From Saccoglossus kowalevskii (Eukaryota; Hemichordata; Enteropneusta; Harrimaniidae): a stretch of 43,643 nt of DNA. Within the stretch, counting starts at the first letter, position 1; every line of letters starts with the position of its first letter. The stretch spans positions 386,738 to 430,380 of the forward strand of contig NW_003105111.1 in NCBI RefSeq assembly GCF_000003605.2, in the 5' to 3' direction. Below are positions 1 to 10,850 of this stretch, one piece after another. Both the position numbers and the translations under genes were made by a program. The notes beneath the pieces were generated by a model that searched no databases, was not told the origin of the DNA, and was given only the letters and a program-made list of their open reading frames with translations.

Positions 1-662
1 GGATTTCTACGTTTAATACACATTTTATGATGGTCAATTTTGGATGAAGTAAAGAATTCTCAACGCCACATTCTTCTCAGAAATAATATTTTCGACATTG
101 ATAAATTCAAGTTCACAATCAAATCATTCGTTTTTTTGCGGCAGACGCCCGAATCGCGTCTTTCACGCTTTACGCGAGATCTCGCAGTGAATGAAAAATC
201 ACCTATTGTAAACCACGTTTTCTATATTTTATGAACAGTTTGTTAACCTTCAAAGGTAACTTGGATGACTGCATTTCAGAATGTTCGCAACGTAACGTAA
301 GCTGATGTAGTACAAATATATTATCTATTGTATTTCTGCTGACCGCAAGTGAATTTATGTTAATTCGACATCCCACCACCCTCGCGCGCCCGGTAGTTAA
401 GCAACCAGGAAACCCGAAACTATCGGATATAGGTCCAACTCAGGCTTAGATCTAGTTTAGTGAGATTGTGGAGAGATAGTGAACACTATTATTTATTTTG
501 ACATGTTTATTTTGTCAGCACATAATTATTTGATTACTAAAATTCATCCGTATTGTGATGCAAGTTTTACACAAAAGTGATTTTTAAGTTATACTGAATA
601 ATTGTAATTATTTGAAATGTCCTGACATCCTTGGACCGCGTTTGTCTGTTTTAGATTTTTTT

Positions 663-760
663 TCTGACTTCGTGGTATACATTGAACATTATGGGACTTT
701 GAATGCACGTAAATTTGTGTTGCGAATAATATTCAAAATGGTCGTTTCATTAATGTACGA
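663..760. repeat. Dispersed repeat copy 1 (with internal deletion)
   Basis: The segment reads as a diverged direct copy of 2160-2330: both carry GGTATACATTGAA, ATTATGGGACTTTGA and ATAATATTCAAAATGG in the same order, then TCGTTTCATTAATGTAC. This copy lacks about 75 bases present in the other, and the join falls on an ATGG tetramer. Confidence 0.7.
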
Positions 761-1959
761 AGTTCCAGGGTCGTCGACCCTGATAGATAGACACTAGTTG
801 TGAACAATAACAGTATGTGTTAACGTTCATACATATTGCTTGGAGTTGCAGTTGTACACTACTTAAACTTGTTTGAAAGTGAGAATTAGATTTGTTAGGG
901 GGTGCTGGAAATGACTTTACCTAACTCATCATGGGGAGGCAGAATGTGGACTACGAGTCGGTGATCTACCACTCAGTACCCGCCACTTCTATAGTGTATG
1001 TTCTGCTCCACCCCCGCGTGTTATGTGCCTCAGAGCTCGCGCATTCCACTTTTTTTAATGCCAGACACTGACTATGTGTCAGCTGCAACAAATTTGCTGA
1101 TGAATACATTTAAAATAATAATTACAATATTTGAGCAAATTAAATTGGCAGACAATACACAGCTAGCTGGTACAATAACAATTTGGCGATATATTAATTT
1201 CCGATGTAGGTGCACGTATAATTTATTAGATCACTGTATTACGTAATTTTTAACTGTGATGTATGGTTAATAGTGCAATAGACCGTACTTGTATAGGCAA
1301 ATGACCGCCGAGTTGTAATTGAGAGCCAGAAAGCCACGCGATTTTTAACTTCCCCCTAACCCAACTAGTGTCCCGTTCTCTGCCGCCATCGCATCGTCTG
1401 TTCCAAAAACCACGGTCTCCCACAATCAGGGAAACAGTAGACACTATGGAACACTCTTCGGGGAGGGGAATTTACAAATATGGTATATATGTCACGCTTG
1501 TAATACAATGGCTGGTTGAAAGTTTGAATCAATTGTTATGATAATCGTGTAAAGGCGATACTCGCCTGCCCTGAACAGAGGGACAACCAGTACGGTTGGT
1601 GGTTTATCGTGGCCACATCGCGTGCGAACTCGCCTGGTATTGCTCAACTGAAAACGAATAATATAGTATATGTAGTATTAAATTAGAAAAAAAGAAGATT
1701 GATTAATTGTCTTAGCAATTATTAATGACTTCATTGCTCTTTTCTAATACCAAGATGTTCGGACGAAGTCTGAAAACTGAGACTTACAGATTGACCTTTA
1801 TGTATCTGTACCTATATCTCTGACATGTCTGAACCGATCACGTTCAAAGTTCGCACACACATCATATTATATCACACGTGTTTGTGATCAAGATAATTGA
1901 AGGACTCATTCTCAAACCCGTAAATGTTATCAATAAAGTATAATTTCAGTTTATATATA

Positions 1960-2335
1960 TATTTTTGGGAGATATCGGCGTAACCAGCCGGAGTAGTTTG
2001 ATGTCTGTCTGTGAGTAGAGACATGACACCAATACTCGTGTAGTAAACAAGCTTGGGGGATTCAAAATGGTTGAATGACGGCCATTTTAGTTCTGAAATT
2101 TAATCAAAATCAATCATATTTGCCATCCCAGATATCGGTCATGTATGCGTGGATTTCGTTCGGACTTTGTGGTATACATTGAATATTATGGGACTTTGAT
2201 GCACGTCAATTTGTTTTGTAGATAATATTCAAAATGGGCGGCTTGTGGCCATTTTATTGTCTGCGACTCATTTTACAGTGATAATATTTCAGTAACAGTT
2301 TGAGTTTTATGGTCGTTTCATTAATGTACCAATTA
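1960..2335. repeat. Dispersed repeat copy 2 with AAAATGG/CCATTTT inverted modules
   Basis: This block contains the fuller version of the 663-760 repeat (2160-2330). Upstream it has a GTCTGTCTGTGAG segment and AAAATGG...GGCCATTTT short inverted repeats at about 2064-2089 and 2231-2255. The same 'ATTCAAAATGG..' plus 'GCCAT(T/C)TT' module recurs in the tandem array at 29690-30990, so these are probably members of one repeat superfamily. The outer limits are approximate. Confidence 0.55.
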
Positions 2336-2574
2336 AACATTCTTGTAGTGAGTTAGAGTTTATCAGTTGAGAGTGGATATTCATTTATTTCCTTGGATCG
2401 ATCGCTGCACTGTAAGGAAACATTATAAAATGGTCTTTACCTTCAACATTACAGTACTAACAATATAATTTAAATAACTTTTCTCTTTATCATCAATTGT
2501 AAATTCCATAAGTATACAGTTCTGTACACTTTGTTATTGTTGTTGATAGGTCTTACCAGGTTCATGGAATCACC

Positions 2575-5500
2575 ATGCCAAAGGTTGCTTTGGTAACAGG
2601 ATCCAGTGATTTGGAAGGCATTGGATATGCCACTGCCAAAGCGCTTTTACGTACCGGATGTGACGTTATTCTAACTGGATCACGTGAGGCAGAGAAAGTC
2701 GTCCCGCTTCAAGAAGAGATATATAGGTACAACAACGAGATGGGAGACGGAATGTCAGCATTTTGGGCAGACATTTATGAACGTGAGAGTAAATGAAATC
2801 GAATATACATTGTTATTGATGTATCAACTATGAATTCATGAAAGCTTATTTACCAGTCAGTAAATATATACACGTTGTCATAAAAATCGTCTTTATACAA
2901 TGCAAAAACACAGTGTATGTCTGAATACAAAGATGTACTGCTATTCATTTTTACTTACGAGGTATGGCAGATATTGGTCTGAGAAAATACAAACAAACCT
3001 TGAAGAATTCCATTATTTATTCATACATTACACTTTACTATTCACTATCAATACTAGTAATTCCTATCACACTAAGAATTGACGCAAATTGCATCCAAAA
3101 TCTCGTTGATAGCGAAAGAGCCACGAGATTGTGATTGCCTCTCTATTCTCGCTCGTCACCGCGGCTACTGTACCTAATTTCATGAGTACTTAGGCCAGGG
3201 TAATCGTGAGCGCGATGGCTAGAGAGAATGGAATACAAGTCTCGTGGCCAGGTTCTCGCGATATCAACGGGAACTTGATAACCATTTGCTTTTAAGGTCT
3301 AATTCCATTATCATCCATAAAAGATTAACCAGTCCCGGGGTCATGTATCGAAATGATGGGTCGTTATTTCTGTTGAATCTGTAGTAGTGCCTTAGTTAAT
3401 GTGACTTTGATTTGCTTCATCGAAGGCCTCCGTACAAACAGTTATTGATGTTATAGATTTATTGTATAAAGCGCTTTTTTGCTTCGATTTGTCGTAAATA
3501 ATATTTAAAAAGGCAAATGTCTCATCATAAATTAATAAAGAAAGGAGGATCCATTTCACATTTTGCCTCAGCGTATACGCAAACCTTTCTCTGATCCATT
3601 AACCGAATATTCTGATCTAGTCAGCAGAAATAATGGCCCACTTTTAGTTGTGACGAACTTTACCTACACATACATATCTACCATAAGCTATATGAAAGAT
3701 TGGTACAGACGCGGCGTCTATTTATCTCACCAGAGAATTCAAGATTCGACCAGACTACATCCGTGCAGACTTACGAAATATAGAAGACATTGAAAGACTT
3801 TGCAGCGAGTGTAAACGTCTTTATCCCGATGGCATCGACATACTTGTGAACAATGCAGGTATCAAGCAGGGGGACTAGGTTGTTCAATACACAATTGCTA
3901 TAAATCGCGCCCTCTATGAATGGAGCCTTCTGTGACGACTATATGACGTAATTGGTAAAAAGCAATGTTGTTCAAATCATGGAGTTGTCATTATGGCTCT
4001 ATGTTCAAACTATGTTCGGTTGTGTTGTCGCTCGTCGTCGAGGATGTAGTAAAATCTCGTAAAAACATGGACTTCTTAGATGGGTCAAAATGATATGGTC
4101 GCTTTCGTCGTCTTCGTATCACCCATATACGTCACAGAAGCGCCTCGCCACTAGAGGGCGCGATTTACAGGAAAGGTGTATTTACGCATACTAATCTACC
4201 ATCTTGCCGTACATCGTACGCACGTGTGCGATTTGAAATTCTGAATAACATAAGAACGGAACGGAATCAACCAACTAACACAAACTACAATCTAGTACTA
4301 AAAAATACAACGTTCACGTAAATATTTTGTTTTCATCAATTTGCAGGTTTCAGTGAAGTGTTTCCTATAGAGTCCTACCCAACTGACAAATTTAATGACA
4401 TCATAGCTGTGGTACTCTCCGCTCCATTCCATTTAATCCGTCTAATCCTGCCAGACATGAAGGGTAAAGGTAACACCATTCGTTCATCCTTTAGTACACA
4501 TACTATTTCGCGATATTGTTTGGCGATGATTCAAAGTTTTCGTCCCATATACTAAATATCTGTAAATTAGTTTCATTCTTTACTAGTATATTAGTAGCGT
4601 TCGTGCGTGAACGCTTAGCACGTGCTAAGAAATTCTAAGTACGGATTAAATCTGGGCAAGACCCGTTCTAGTTCCTTGGCGTTAACGCTTAGCTCAGGCT
4701 GAGCGCCCAAAACGCCATTGTATTCAATGGTCATTTGGAGAAATTTACTTTTATTTTCATAACTTTTCATGCCATTTTCGATATGCAATCGTGACAATCA
4801 AGTCATCCTAGTTAAAATGACTGAAGATTTTTGTATAGTCTTAACAAGTTTGGGCGTTCCGTAGCCCGTACTAACCAGTGTTACCCCCGTGCGTTGGTCT
4901 AGTATTCAATATGCAAACATATGCGATTAACTTACATCTTTGCCCGTACTTCGCGTAGCGTGAACACTACTATTACTACCTTTACACCAGCCGACTGTGG
5001 TCTTCGCGTTCCCATCTGATCGTCTTTATTCATTCACAGAGTGGGGAAGGATAATAAACATTTCATCGGTGTCCGGAGAACGAGCCATTTCTTATATGAG
5101 TGCTTACTGTGCAGCAAAACATGGTCTCAATGGACTTACCAAGGTAGGAACTCACTGTTACCCCTAGTGGTGAAACATACCAGGGGTTTGAACATGATTC
5201 GGAGCCAGTTATGTGATTGGTGTGAAAGGGTGTATATTCTACAGTAAAAATGAGAGATTATTGTATATAGCAATACCATGCCGTAAATATGTTTCGGGGT
5301 CTTACGGTCGAATTCAAGATTGTTTTTGCATCCCATCATCATAATAATAAATCTCAACAATTATGGAGCAGAAATATTTGTGGGTGATGTCGTAAAATTG
5401 TTATTCGTGGCTGGGATGCCGAATAAAATGATATTAGTGTAAACACTCTTTGGCGGATTGTATGTATACGAGGGAAATGCGAACCCAATTAATACATCCA

Positions 5501-8500
5501 AGATGGCAAGTAGCTTAAGCTATAACAATTTATGTCGTTCGCGAATATATTCACAGGCAGTGGCCAAAGAAACAGCTGAGTTCGGAGTCACGTGCAATTC
5601 GATCATGCCTGGAGTCGTGAAAACAGGACGTATGTTATAACAATCGTTGCTTTCATATTATATGGATATCAAGGGATGTATTAGCAAACTTCTGTTTCTA
5701 CTAAATATTATGACAATGAGATTACTTTTCAACTGCCGGTACTAACAACGTTTTATTATTTGAACGGGTTCAATATAAGTGTTGCTCTTTTTATTTACTT
5801 AGAAGGCGACTGACTGTTTCCATTATTTGACGTCTTATTTGTGAAAAAGCCCGTATAGTCTAGTTATTTCACTTTTGAATGCCACAAATACCATCGATTA
5901 AATCCACTTTGTCGACTGTTTCGTTTTGACAGTTACAATGAAAGGCATGGCGTATCTCGCAGAGATTGAAGGAGTATCAGCCGAGGAAATGGGAGTAAGT
6001 TATGATGTTCAGTTATATGTGCACGCATATTATGTAGAAACAGCATGGCTCTCCTACATGAGTTTCCCGATGAATATACAAACATTCAGAAATAAACACA
6101 GCACATTCTAAATAAAACGCTAGTACTAGTATTGTCCAGCTAAACGAAATTGCAGTACACGTGGTGGTATCCTAACACTCGCACGAGCCGTTGTAAAAGG
6201 TATTTTTTACATGGTCACCCGCGTCTGAGGAATGATAAGGATATATGGGTTTCACGCCATGATTAGAAATGTAAAAACGCGAGAAGTCACGTAAATACTG
6301 ACACGTGTATCGATATATACATGTATATATATTATATTTTTTAAATCGCGTCTTCTAACCAATTCTTCCGATGCTTTCGGACGCTTTCCCCGGAATAGCA
6401 ATTATGACATTGCAGTAATGTCCGCGCTCGAAATAACGGCCTGTGTTTGGACAATCTAGAATAAAGAAACAGGATCAGATTTGTGTTGTTCCTCCGTGAT
6501 CGCTACCTAAATAGTATTAAAGCGGGAGGATCGTCACCTGCGCACGCGCGGGAGTCCCAAGCGACGATAACAACACACGCTAAAAACGCAACGGCTCATG
6601 GGTAGACGCTTGTTTGTAAACAATGACAAACTATGGCCATCTGACACATGCGCAGGTGACAACTCCCCCGCTTTAACCTGCGTGACATGATATCCTTATT
6701 CACAATTCAGTATTGGAAATAAGATAGATTGTTCTCAATGTTTGTCAGATTTGTGGTACATAATACATTCGGGTAATGCGTGTATTAGTTATAATGCATC
6801 GACCGAGTGTCCACATGTGGCGTGAGATCTGTATCCCGACAAAGACCGGTCTATTTACCGGTATCATGGTCAGACAAAAAGTTCAGCTATGTGAGCTTAC
6901 ATTACAATATGCATACTGCAAATACTACCGCTGGTTTTACTAGCCACGACACCAATATCTCAGAATAACAACGGGAGACCGTGGAAGACTAAAGTTCAAA
7001 GAAGAACACGGTAATGTTGCCATATTTCGGATATTGATGTATTAAAAGTCGTAGTTGGAATTCTAATTATTCAATCACGATTGATTTTTACGTTGCTGTG
7101 GCAATTTTGTATCAGGCTTCAATTTTACGGGTTCTATCTCTTGGCATTAGGTGGACATCGTATATCAGTTGATTTACACGACATGATGGCGTAATACACA
7201 ACATAAGTTGTGTCTGGAGCCCGGTCTGCAGATGCGTTATTTAGTACGCCGGCCGGTGGACAGATCTATAGCGTTTTCATACACAGGAGGGAAACGTATT
7301 TCAAAGAAATACAACAAACAAATCAATATATTTTACCATTAAATGTGATACATTTTTTGCCGTTTTTACTAAGAAACAGAATAGCAACACGGAAACACAG
7401 AATATATTTTTGTTTCGAAAATGTTACATTCACTCATGAGATACAGCCATACGATGATCAGTCAGTGATTAACGTTTAATATTTAAAAAAAAAATATATA
7501 CTAATATTGCTTATATATTCAGGGCTGTGATGGTTGTATTCCATCCCAATTGTACGTGACATTATAGCAAATAATCAGAAAGCAGTCGGTAACAAATCGC
7601 TACAGATATTTGACTATTGACGCCATCTTGAATCGCTGCATAGCAACATGGGTGTTGCTACGAATATCGCTATAAACTAACGACCATACTTTTTTGTTAC
7701 AGAAAATATTTGTGAACGCCAGACACGTGACACAAAAATACGTCATGCCAGAAGAGGTCAGTAATGACTATGAATATCAACCTAATTCCATAACTATCGT
7801 TAATGTGTGAACGCTTTTCACGTGCTAGTCAAGAAAGAAATGGCGAATACAGTTGGCAAATACGGTGCATACGTCATTGTTCACCGTGATGCATTCAGGC
7901 TACCAATTGACCGCAGGACCGTTAGCCCGTGCTAAGCGTCTAGACCGGGTCTCAGATTTACCTCGTGCCTACTCATTCTTAGCCCGTGCCAAGCGTTCGC
8001 GCACGCCTTCTTAGCACGGGCTAACGTTTTTGATCTCTTAGCCCGTGCTAAGGTTCTGTGCTCCAACGCAAGTTATGGGTGAAAATAAACCTCAAGTTGC
8101 AGATTTTCTCAGGCCATAAATAAAAGTTAGTTCAAATATTGTGCCAGCAAAAGGCTGTATAGTTTTGTAAGAGAAATAATGATGATATTAGTTCCACTTG
8201 ATCGGCATGAATGATGTTATAGTTTCTTTCGGTTCTTAATTGTACGAACTCGAAGCGGAAGTAAAAATCAACTTGAAGGCATATTCAAGAATAAATCACT
8301 AAAGTCGCAGATAACAAATCTAAATATATGTTTGTTCAATTTGAATTCAGTAATACAATATAATGTAATCTCAGTGTTATGTACGTGTATTTTTCAGATC
8401 GGAGATTTGGTCGTCTTTCTGTGCTCATCGTCTGCAGCTCAGATGACCGGTTGCTGTATTCCAATTGACGGAGGCAACATGCTCAACACGTGCTCCAGTG

Positions 8501-8517
8501 GGAACAGTAGACTTTGA
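2575..8517 (+). CDS. Short-chain dehydrogenase/reductase, 3-hydroxybutyrate dehydrogenase-like (8 exons)
   Basis: Exons: 2575-2782, 3709-3858, 4347-4469, 5040-5143, 5557-5629, 5933-5994, 7703-7756, 8398-8517. All junctions are gt..ag, and the phases join to 894 nt, that is 297 residues plus TGA. The product is a classical Rossmann-fold NAD(P)-dependent oxidoreductase. The cofactor glycine motif is TGSSDLEGIG (residues 8-17), followed by NNAG (117-120), the catalytic Ser170, and YCAAK with Tyr183 and Lys187 (the usual 13-residue Ser-Tyr spacing). PGVVKTG comes next, and near the C-terminus TGCCIPIDGGN is typical of the family. Overall order and C-terminal block resemble bacterial-type D-3-hydroxybutyrate dehydrogenases, so oxidation of 3-hydroxybutyrate to acetoacetate is a reasonable but unproven role. 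No signal peptide is visible; a cytosolic location is inferred. The ATG at 2575 gives the normal SDR N-terminus (MPKVALVTG) with A at -3. Oddity: the position usually held by the active-site Asn (AVNLS) reads AVVLS (Val142). The exon 1/2 junction is the least certain, because an alternative acceptor exists at 3733. Introns carry several inverted-repeat elements. Confidence 0.88.
3901..4167. mobile_element. MITE-like element with CGCGCCCTCTA terminal inverted repeats
   Basis: The left end reads TAAATCGCGCCCTCTA and the right end is its reverse complement (TAGAGGGCGCGATTTA). Both arms continue inward with a second matching block, CTTCTGTGACG. The roughly 267-bp unit lies wholly in intron 2 of the dehydrogenase, 42 bp after the donor. 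It has no coding capacity, so it looks like a non-autonomous DNA transposon or foldback element. Confidence 0.7.
4595..5000. repeat. Intronic repeat with TTAGC..GCTAA palindromes
   Basis: Intron 3 of the dehydrogenase holds a perfect 14-bp palindrome, TTAGCACGTGCTAA (4615-4628). Nearby are related but diverged motifs (CGCTTAGCTCAGGCTGAGCG around 4686, GTAGCCCGTACTAAC around 4861, TGCCCGTACTTCGCG around 4940). A related cluster occurs in intron 7 (7800-8055). The limits of any element are unclear. Confidence 0.5.
6521..6672 (+). mobile_element. TTAA-flanked MITE (piggyBac-like), copy 1
   Basis: A 152-bp unit begins AGCGGGAGGATCGTCACCTG and ends with the inverted counterpart CAGGTGACAACTCCCCCGCT. 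It is bordered on both sides by TTAA (6517-6520 and 6673-6676), the target duplication of piggyBac-type transposons. It has no coding capacity. It lies in intron 6 of the dehydrogenase. Two more copies occur at 18819-18974 (same orientation) and 40984-41140 (opposite). Confidence 0.8.
7800..8055. repeat. Intronic palindrome cluster (TTAGCCCGTGCTAA)
   Basis: The 14-mer TTAGCCCGTGCTAA occurs at 7922-7935 and 8038-8051, its exact reverse complement at 8011-8024, and a one-mismatch copy at 7979-7992. The 8011/8038 pair can form a perfect 14-bp stem with a 13-nt loop. The cluster sits in intron 7 of the dehydrogenase and echoes the palindrome in intron 3. Its function is unknown. Confidence 0.65.
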
Positions 8518-9821
8518 TGATAAGAACTGTCTCACTAAAACATTACTCTATCTTTTTATTATTTCTGTGATTGATTACCGCATTTCAAAGCCGCAGCTTA
8601 AAACGCCGAAATTGGAGAAACGTCAGTCTTGTTACAGTAGTGTACACTTAAAAACAATTGAAGAGCGAGTCATGACTAGCATGCCAATAATTTTATCGAA
8701 CCTACTTCTGTTATTATTCATGCTGCAAATGCATTTCGTGACAAGAAAACCGTTTCTCAAAAAAACTGGATGACATAAATTATTATTTTACCAAATCAAT
8801 GAATATAAAACATAGAAAGAGTGCAATACAATCTAATCTGGACAATACAAATCAATCCAAAGCCAATCACAACAACAGTAAAGCGCACTGACTAATCAGC
8901 TTCGCATACATTAGTAACCAAATCAGCGAACGCACGTGATTGGCTGAATGCAATTAAAGCGTAGACACTGATTAAAATAAAACCATGTGTTTTTGATTTT
9001 AGAAATAACACAACTAACGCCTTGGTTGGCAAGATGTTGAAGATACAATATGGAAAAGATCACGTGATATGTAACATTGTTCTTTTATGAGGCATAAACT
9101 ATTCGTTTGATGAAAAACATAATTATAGATTCATATTATGCCTTATTAGAGTGTTTCATTGGTCCTTACACTGCTGCAAAAACGTTTTCAGTTCATTGTA
9201 AATCATAATCAACAATATCAAAAAAATACATGTTATCACCCATACTGCATCTTCTATTGCCTCCCGACAAAGTTGTATCTTCGTGCAAAGAATCCAAATA
9301 TTTTGCATGAATATTAGTTTAAATATTAGTTAAATATTAGTTAAATAAGCATCGACCTAAAATTTGTTAAAAGAGTTTTCGAGTTTATGACAATTTTTCC
9401 CAACAATAAATTCGAATTGTTATAGACAGGTAATACATCCCTTCCATTTAACTACACGTATTTCACTACATACAGGATTCATTCCAGCTGCTTTATTTCA
9501 GTTGTACGTAAACATATTGTCGAAAACGTCAAACTGATCTTACAACCTCCATTGTCTTTTTTATCGAAAATGTTAGGACGCATAAATATTGAAATTATTA
9601 TATTAACCCATCTTGTAACTTATGTATACTATTCATAAAAATATATCATTTTAATTGAAGTGTTTTCACATTGTTCATACACAGTATTATATATATATAT
9701 ATATAACTGTACTCGATAATAATAAAACACCATTACCTTATACGAATAATGTTGTTGCTGCTGCTTCATACGAATAAACCCAACTGGTGAAGTTGTGGGT
9801 GATGGAAATTATCCCACATCA
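8518..9821. other. Downstream flank of the dehydrogenase, 3' UTR plus intergenic DNA
   Basis: No gene is supported. A candidate polyadenylation signal AATAAA lies at about 9405, and others occur near 9720 beside a (TA)n tract (9690-9706). The short open frame overlapping the stop codon at 8465-8773 has no recognisable content and is most likely 3' UTR sequence. Confidence 0.4.
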
Positions 9822-10850
9822 GCATCCGAGGTACTCCCCTTAATTGGTTTGAAGATTATCTTGTTAACCGAACTCAGAATGTTCATGCATATAGTTGTAA
9901 TTCCACACCCCTCCCCATTAGGCATGGTGTTCCCCAGGACTCTATTCTAGGCCCCCTACTTTTTTCGTTTATATAAATGATCTGCCCTCCTTCTCATCAT
10001 TCTTTAATTTTAAGTTATTTGCTGACGATTCTAATCTGTTTCACTCTTTTAACAATCCTATTAATAATACACTTGACATAGATTCCAACCTGTCCTTGGT
10101 TAGCCTTTGGTGCACAGCCAATAAAATGACCATCCTATAAATGAAACCAACACCACAACATATCTTGGCTTAACTATTGACAATCATTTAACCTGGAAAC
10201 CCCACGGCAACAAAATTATGAAAAAAATTACACCCCTGATTGGACTGATAGCTAAAGTACGCTATCATTTGCCTATCATACCCTAAATTTTTATTTTTAT
10301 ATTTTTTTTTCTTACTTTTTATATGGGCTTGTCCTGAAATAAAAGATAATAATAATAATAATTTGCTCTAATTCTTCTATATAATTCCCTGATTTTACCG
10401 CACATATCTTATGGACTTGAAGTCTGGGGTAGTACGTATCAAACAACATTGGACCCAATCTACAAGCTACAAAAACAACTATCATACACGTATCATACTT
10501 TTCAAAGATAATCTCACACACAGTAAACCATTATTTCACTCACTAGGAATGTTGAATATATATGACCTATTCAAATACAAACTATGCATTTTTATCCATG
10601 ACCTGCACCATCATAGGCTCCCTCGGATAACAGAAAATTACTTCACTTTACCTGATCATCAGCACTGCACCCGGTTTTCATCGCAATCCAGCTTCAAACT
10701 TCCCCCTAAGAATACTAGCCTTGGCCAATTTTCAATAGATTTCCAGGGCGCTAAACTCTGGAATAATTTGCCAACACATGTAAAATGCATTGTTAGTCGA
10801 ACCGGTTTTAAAAAACACCTAAAAATTTCGCTACTTGCTGTCTGATAATA
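9822..10850 (+). pseudogene. Decayed non-LTR retrotransposon reverse transcriptase (LINE, 5'-truncated)
   Basis: Translated in pieces, this stretch gives the palm and thumb of a LINE reverse transcriptase. It runs GTPLNWFEDYLVNRTQ, then HGVPQDSILGPLLF (from about 9826), then after a frameshift FVYINDLPS and LFADDSNLF (about 9965-10050, with the catalytic ADD). These are followed by YLGLTIDNHLTWKPH (about 10155-10205) and, after an inserted segment, PHISYGLEVWGSTYQTTLDP and a 'YKLQKQ' block (about 10396-10480). The last part, 10411-10845, stays open in another frame (SKPLFHSLGMLNIYDLFKYK). At least one frameshift and several stops make it inactive. The class is jockey/CR1-like by motif style; the exact clade cannot be set by eye. 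It starts mid-gene, as expected for 5' truncation. Confidence 0.85.
10285..10372 (+). mobile_element. Nested 3'-end fragment of another LINE with (TAA)n tail
   Basis: A roughly 90-bp AT-rich segment ending in TGTCCTGAAATAAAAGA followed by (TAA) repeats interrupts the reverse-transcriptase remnant between its 'IAKVRYHLP' and 'PHISYGLEV' parts. A short 3' tail with trinucleotide repeats is typical of heavily truncated LINE insertions. The boundaries are approximate. Confidence 0.45.

Larger units (their letters stand above)
1..2574. other. Intergenic region with dispersed repeat modules, no supported gene
   Basis: I find no convincing coding region here; the open frames are short and lack any recognisable family. 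The stretch holds two related repeat copies (about 663-760 and 2160-2330) and a further module around 1965-2110 that shares the AAAATGG...GGCCATTTT inverted motif. A noncoding 5' exon of the downstream dehydrogenase could end just before 2560, where a CAG/GTTCATGG boundary is visible, but this is not provable from sequence alone. Confidence 0.5.
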
